This document shows positions 61,357-64,000 of a stretch of DNA of 64,000 nucleotides, piece after piece. The notes under the pieces were generated by a model. It searched no databases and was not told the DNA's origin. It was given only the letters and a program-made list of their open reading frames with translations. The position numbers and the translations under genes were made by a program. Origin of the DNA: JALZCH01 sp036387135. GTDB lineage: Bacteria > Acidobacteriota > Blastocatellia > Pyrinomonadales > Pyrinomonadaceae. The DNA lies in assembly GCA_036387135.1 (NCBI GenBank), contig DASVUH010000052.1, positions 1 through 64,000 on the forward strand, given 5' to 3'. Within the stretch, counting starts at the first letter, position 1. Every line of letters starts with the position of its first letter.

Positions 61357-62236
61357 CGAAACAGAATTTCGGGTGATTTTGCTCACGCACGGCGGCGCTG
61401 AGGCGGTTTTGCTTCGCCTGGCGCAGCTTGATAATGCGCAGGTCGCCGGAGTTTTCATTGAAGAAAAGCGATTGCCGGTGCGTTCGTTTAAAGAAAAGCT
61501 GCGGCGCAGCTTAAAATACGATGGTTTTTGGGCGACAATCGGAAAAACGATACGTCAAACACCGGTTGAAAATTCGGTTGAAGATTTAACCGCAGAAATG
61601 GCGCGAAATCTTGATTTTCCGGTTCATTTCGTCAGCGATTTTCACGACGCGGAAGCAATCGAATTGATGCGGGCGGCGCGGGCAGATTTAGGCGTGATTT
61701 ACGGCACGAATATCATCAAAGAATCGGTTTTCTCGCTGCCGCGTCTCGGCTCGATCAATCTGCATCAAGGTTTGGCGCCGTTTTATCGCGGCAGCGCGCC
61801 GGTTTTTTGGGAGCTTTACAACGACGAGCCGGAAGTCGGAATCACGGTTCACCGCGTTGCGGCGAAAGTTGATGCGGGCGAGATTGTTTTACAGGAAACA
61901 GTTCCGCTTCGCTACGATTTCGAGCGGTTTGATTTGAATTTTGAAAGTTTTATCGAAGATTTCCGCGCCGGAATCAAAGAAAAATGCGCGGCTCTGGTCG
62001 CCGAAAGCGTGCGGCAAATTGCAGTTGGCGCGGCGAATTTTCAACCACAGGACATCTCGCTCGGATCACGCTACAAATTGCCGACAAAACGCGAAAAAGA
62101 CGAGTTAAAACAGCGTTTGCGTGCGCGAAAGAAAATTTTAAACGCAGAGACGCGGAGACGCGGAGAAAATCTGAAAAATATTGTCAGCGGTATTTTATTT
62201 TTGTTCTATCTCTGCGCCTTTGCGTCTCTGCGTTAA
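61346..62236 (+). CDS. formyltransferase-family protein
   Basis: 296 residues from the ATG at 61346, overlapping asnB by 11 bases. Formyl_trans_N fold of the methionyl-tRNA/sugar formyltransferase group. The LGVIYGTNIIKESVFSLPRL stretch (about 122-141) is followed by the catalytic motif INLHQGLAPFYRGSAPVFWE (about 144-163; the Asn-His and downstream region). Sugar N-formyltransferases of this type act on amino sugars in O-antigens, which fits the cluster. The C-terminal ~30 residues (from NAETRRRG) are encoded by an inverted repeat and replace any native C-terminus. Confidence 0.82.
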   Translation: MENNETEFRVILLTHGGAEAVLLRLAQLDNAQVAGVFIEEKRLPVRSFKEKLRRSLKYDGFWATIGKTIRQTPVENSVEDLTAEMARNLDFPVHFVSDFHDAEAIELMRAARADLGVIYGTNIIKESVFSLPRLGSINLHQGLAPFYRGSAPVFWELYNDEPEVGITVHRVAAKVDAGEIVLQETVPLRYDFERFDLNFESFIEDFRAGIKEKCAALVAESVRQIAVGAANFQPQDISLGSRYKLPTKREKDELKQRLRARKKILNAETRRRGENLKNIVSGILFLFYLCAFASLR

Positions 62237-62238
62237 AA
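62136..62238. repeat. 8-base-period inverted repeat forming the gene end
   Basis: Left arm AACGCAGAG ACGCGGAG ACGCGGAG (62141-62165), right arm CTCTGCGCCTTTGCGTCTCTGCGTT (62210-62234). The outer stem TTTTAAACGCAGAGACGC pairs with GCGTCTCTGCGTTAAAA. The whole repeat is translated and provides the stop of the formyltransferase gene. It ends 4 bases before the deacetylase ATG. Confidence 0.92.
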
Positions 62239-62242
62239 ACAA

Positions 62243-63223
62243 ATGATGAAAAAGTCAGTTTTAAAATTTATGCAGACGACTGGAGGTTTTGCGGCATTTC
62301 GCCGTTTGAACCGATGGCGCGTGTTGATTTTGACTTATCATCGTTTCGCCGAAACGGAAATCGAAGGGCGAGTTTCCGCCGCACAGTTTTCCGCGCATTT
62401 GGAGTTTTTAAAAGCAAATTATCGAGTTTTGCCGCTCGCGGAAATTGTCGAAAATCTGCGCGAAGGAAAATCTTTGCCCGACAACACAGCCGCAATCACG
62501 ATTGATGACGGCTACAAAGACGTTTACGACGTTGCCTTTCCGGTTTTAAAACAATTTCAAATTCCGGCGACCGTTTTTGTCATCACCGATTTTCTCGACC
62601 GCAAATGCTGGCTTTGGACTGATAAAGCCAGAGTTTTGGCTGCAAACACAAAACTTGCAGAAATTGAATTTGAAAACAGCAAATTTAATTTAAACGGCGC
62701 GGCTTCGCGTAAAATCATTGCCGCGAAAATCAATGAACATCTCAAACGGATGCCCGACGAGGAAAAGGAAAAGCGGCTGGAAGATTTGCAAAGCGCATTT
62801 GCGGTTGATTTAACCGAATTACCCGCACCGGAGTTTTCCGCAATCAATTGGAATGAAGCAAAAGAAATGGACGCAAACGGTGTGACAATCGAATCGCACA
62901 CGGTTTCGCATCCGATTTTAACAAACGTTTCAGACGAGCGTTTGCGATTTGAATTGATTGAATCTAAACGGCGTTTGGGCGAAATTCTGGGACGCGAGGC
63001 GAATTTGTTCTGTTATCCAAATGGCGGATTCAACGAACGCGCGAAAAATCTTGTCGCCGAAGCCGGTTACAAAGCTGCCGTAACGACCGAAATCGGCTTT
63101 AACGATTTTGATTCCGATTTATTCTCGCTAAAACGAACCGACGCGCAGCCCGCATTGATTGATTTTGAGCAATACGCCAGCGGTTTTGAACTGGCGAAAA
63201 CGAGCCTCAGAAAATTTGTCTAA
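62243..63223 (+). CDS. polysaccharide deacetylase family protein (NodB homology)
   Basis: 326 residues. Carbohydrate esterase family 4 fold: VLILTYHRFAETEIEGRV at about 27-44, AITIDDGYKDVYDVAFP at about 84-100 (the Asp-Asp metal/catalytic motif), and IESHTVSHPIL at about 215-225 (the His-x3-His metal ligands). Removes N-acetyl groups from glycans, or is the inactive tailoring type. No signal peptide: the N-terminus starts MMKKSVLKFMQTTGG, so it may act on cytoplasmic precursors. Member of the cluster. Confidence 0.88.
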   Translation: MMKKSVLKFMQTTGGFAAFRRLNRWRVLILTYHRFAETEIEGRVSAAQFSAHLEFLKANYRVLPLAEIVENLREGKSLPDNTAAITIDDGYKDVYDVAFPVLKQFQIPATVFVITDFLDRKCWLWTDKARVLAANTKLAEIEFENSKFNLNGAASRKIIAAKINEHLKRMPDEEKEKRLEDLQSAFAVDLTELPAPEFSAINWNEAKEMDANGVTIESHTVSHPILTNVSDERLRFELIESKRRLGEILGREANLFCYPNGGFNERAKNLVAEAGYKAAVTTEIGFNDFDSDLFSLKRTDAQPALIDFEQYASGFELAKTSLRKFV

Positions 63224-63229
63224 AAAGTT

Positions 63230-63928
63230 ATGAGCAAACCGATAGAAGCATTTAACGGCTACAACGATTATATCGCTTACGAGTGGAAATATTTTGTCGA
63301 AAACCCGGAGCGCGGAAACGCCGCGCTCGCGGCGACTAAGGGCGTCAAGGTCAATCGCGTGCTGGACATCGGCTGCGGCGCGGGGCAGGAAATGTTGCCC
63401 TTTATCGAGCGCGGCGCGTCAGGCGTCGGGATGGATATAACGCCGGAAGTCGGTAAAGTCGGGCGAAAAATGTACGGCGAAGCCGGGTTTGGAAACCGCG
63501 TTTCTTTTTTGCGTTCGAGCGGCAACGATTTGCCTTTTGACGATGACTCGTTCGATGTTTTGATTTGTCGCGGCGCGCTGATGTTTATGGAAAACCGCCG
63601 CGCTTTGGCGGAAATGGCGCGCGTTTTAAAACCGGGCGGCGTTTTTCTTTTGAAAGTTCAGGACGCGCCTTATTATTGGTGGAAAATCGGTCACGGTTTG
63701 AAAACCGGCAATGTTTTGACTTCGGTTCACGGCGCGCGCGTTCTGTTTGCCGGAAATTGGTACAAACTAACGGGAAAACAATTGTTTAATAAATTGACGG
63801 CGGGCGGCGAGATTTATCTCTCGAAAAATGTTTTGAGCCGCGAGCTGAAACGCTTGAATATGCAAATCACCGGGGAAATGCCCGATACGAATCGCCAAAC
63901 GCCTTCGTTTGTGATTCGTAAATCGTAA
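63230..63928 (+). CDS. class I SAM-dependent methyltransferase
   Basis: 232 residues. Methyltransf_11-like: motif I VLDIGCGAGQEMLPF at about 44-58, motif II region VGMDITPEVG, and DSFDVLICRGALMFMENRRA at about 106-125, followed by VLKPGGVFLLKV (about 133-144). Last gene of the visible cluster; a sugar or lipid methylation role is inferred from context. ATG at 63230. Its final codons and stop lie inside the next repeat. Confidence 0.87.
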   Translation: MSKPIEAFNGYNDYIAYEWKYFVENPERGNAALAATKGVKVNRVLDIGCGAGQEMLPFIERGASGVGMDITPEVGKVGRKMYGEAGFGNRVSFLRSSGNDLPFDDDSFDVLICRGALMFMENRRALAEMARVLKPGGVFLLKVQDAPYYWWKIGHGLKTGNVLTSVHGARVLFAGNWYKLTGKQLFNKLTAGGEIYLSKNVLSRELKRLNMQITGEMPDTNRQTPSFVIRKS

Positions 63929-63965
63929 ATCGAATCATTGCTTTTTCGATTTACGATTTACATTC
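63914..63965. repeat. 7-base inverted repeat at the end of the methyltransferase gene
   Basis: GTAAATCGTAAATCGA (63918-63933) and TCGATTTACGATTTAC (63946-63961) are exact reverse complements of 16 bases with a 12-base loop; unit CGTAAAT/ATTTACG. The methyltransferase stop (63926-63928) is in the left arm. Confidence 0.93.
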
Positions 63966-64000
63966 ACTAAATCTGAGTAATTTAACAAAATTCAAATATG

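Overview
The window looks like a chromosomal segment of an Acidobacteriota bacterium, most likely class Blastocatellia (Pyrinomonas-like). The evidence is an acidobacterial-type VWFA protein, two Oar-like receptors of about 1250-1300 residues with a carboxypeptidase-regulatory N-terminus, a TamB/Omp85 pair, several Uma2-family genes and a diderm envelope gene set. This placement comes from gene content, not from a phylogeny. I saw no rRNA, tRNA, insertion sequence, prophage or CRISPR array. Several track starts are TTG or GTG, and I moved starts to ATG/SD-supported positions where the sequence argued for it.

Layout. 1-6 kb: a ClpC fragment cut by the window edge, a LolC/E-type permease, an Lrp regulator with an EamA exporter, and a RibBA whose GTP cyclohydrolase half has lost its zinc cysteines. 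6-15 kb: TamB and an Omp85 protein, then a DUF72 gene. 15-28 kb: two Oar-like receptors around an M1 peptidase and a TPR lipoprotein-like/secreted protein. 28-35 kb: a sigma-54 response regulator, MsrA, and methionine salvage genes mtnC, mtnD and mtnB interleaved with two Uma2 genes, then moaA. 35-43 kb: SH3 protein, queG, two FAD oxidoreductases, a methyltransferase and an SRPBCC protein, then a VWFA operon. 43.5-64 kb: CPBP protease, TPR protein, O-antigen ligase, thioesterase, acyl-CoA synthetase, a zinc-finger protein, a sigma-like regulator, then a co-directional surface-polysaccharide cluster: second ligase, three GT2 glycosyltransferases, FkbM methyltransferase, flippase, AsnB, formyltransferase, deacetylase and a methyltransferase.

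The most unusual signal is not a gene. About sixteen sites carry short degenerate tandem repeats with a unit of 7 (sometimes 8 or 9) bases. Most are followed by a spacer and the reverse complement of the same units, so they fold into long hairpins. Each site uses a different unit, but the architecture is the same. They sit between genes, at gene ends where they supply stop codons, start codons, a Shine-Dalgarno sequence or terminal residues, and inside coding sequences of a permease, moaA and an FAD oxidoreductase. This looks like one repeat-generating process acting across the region, and it resembles the heptameric STRR repeats known from cyanobacteria.
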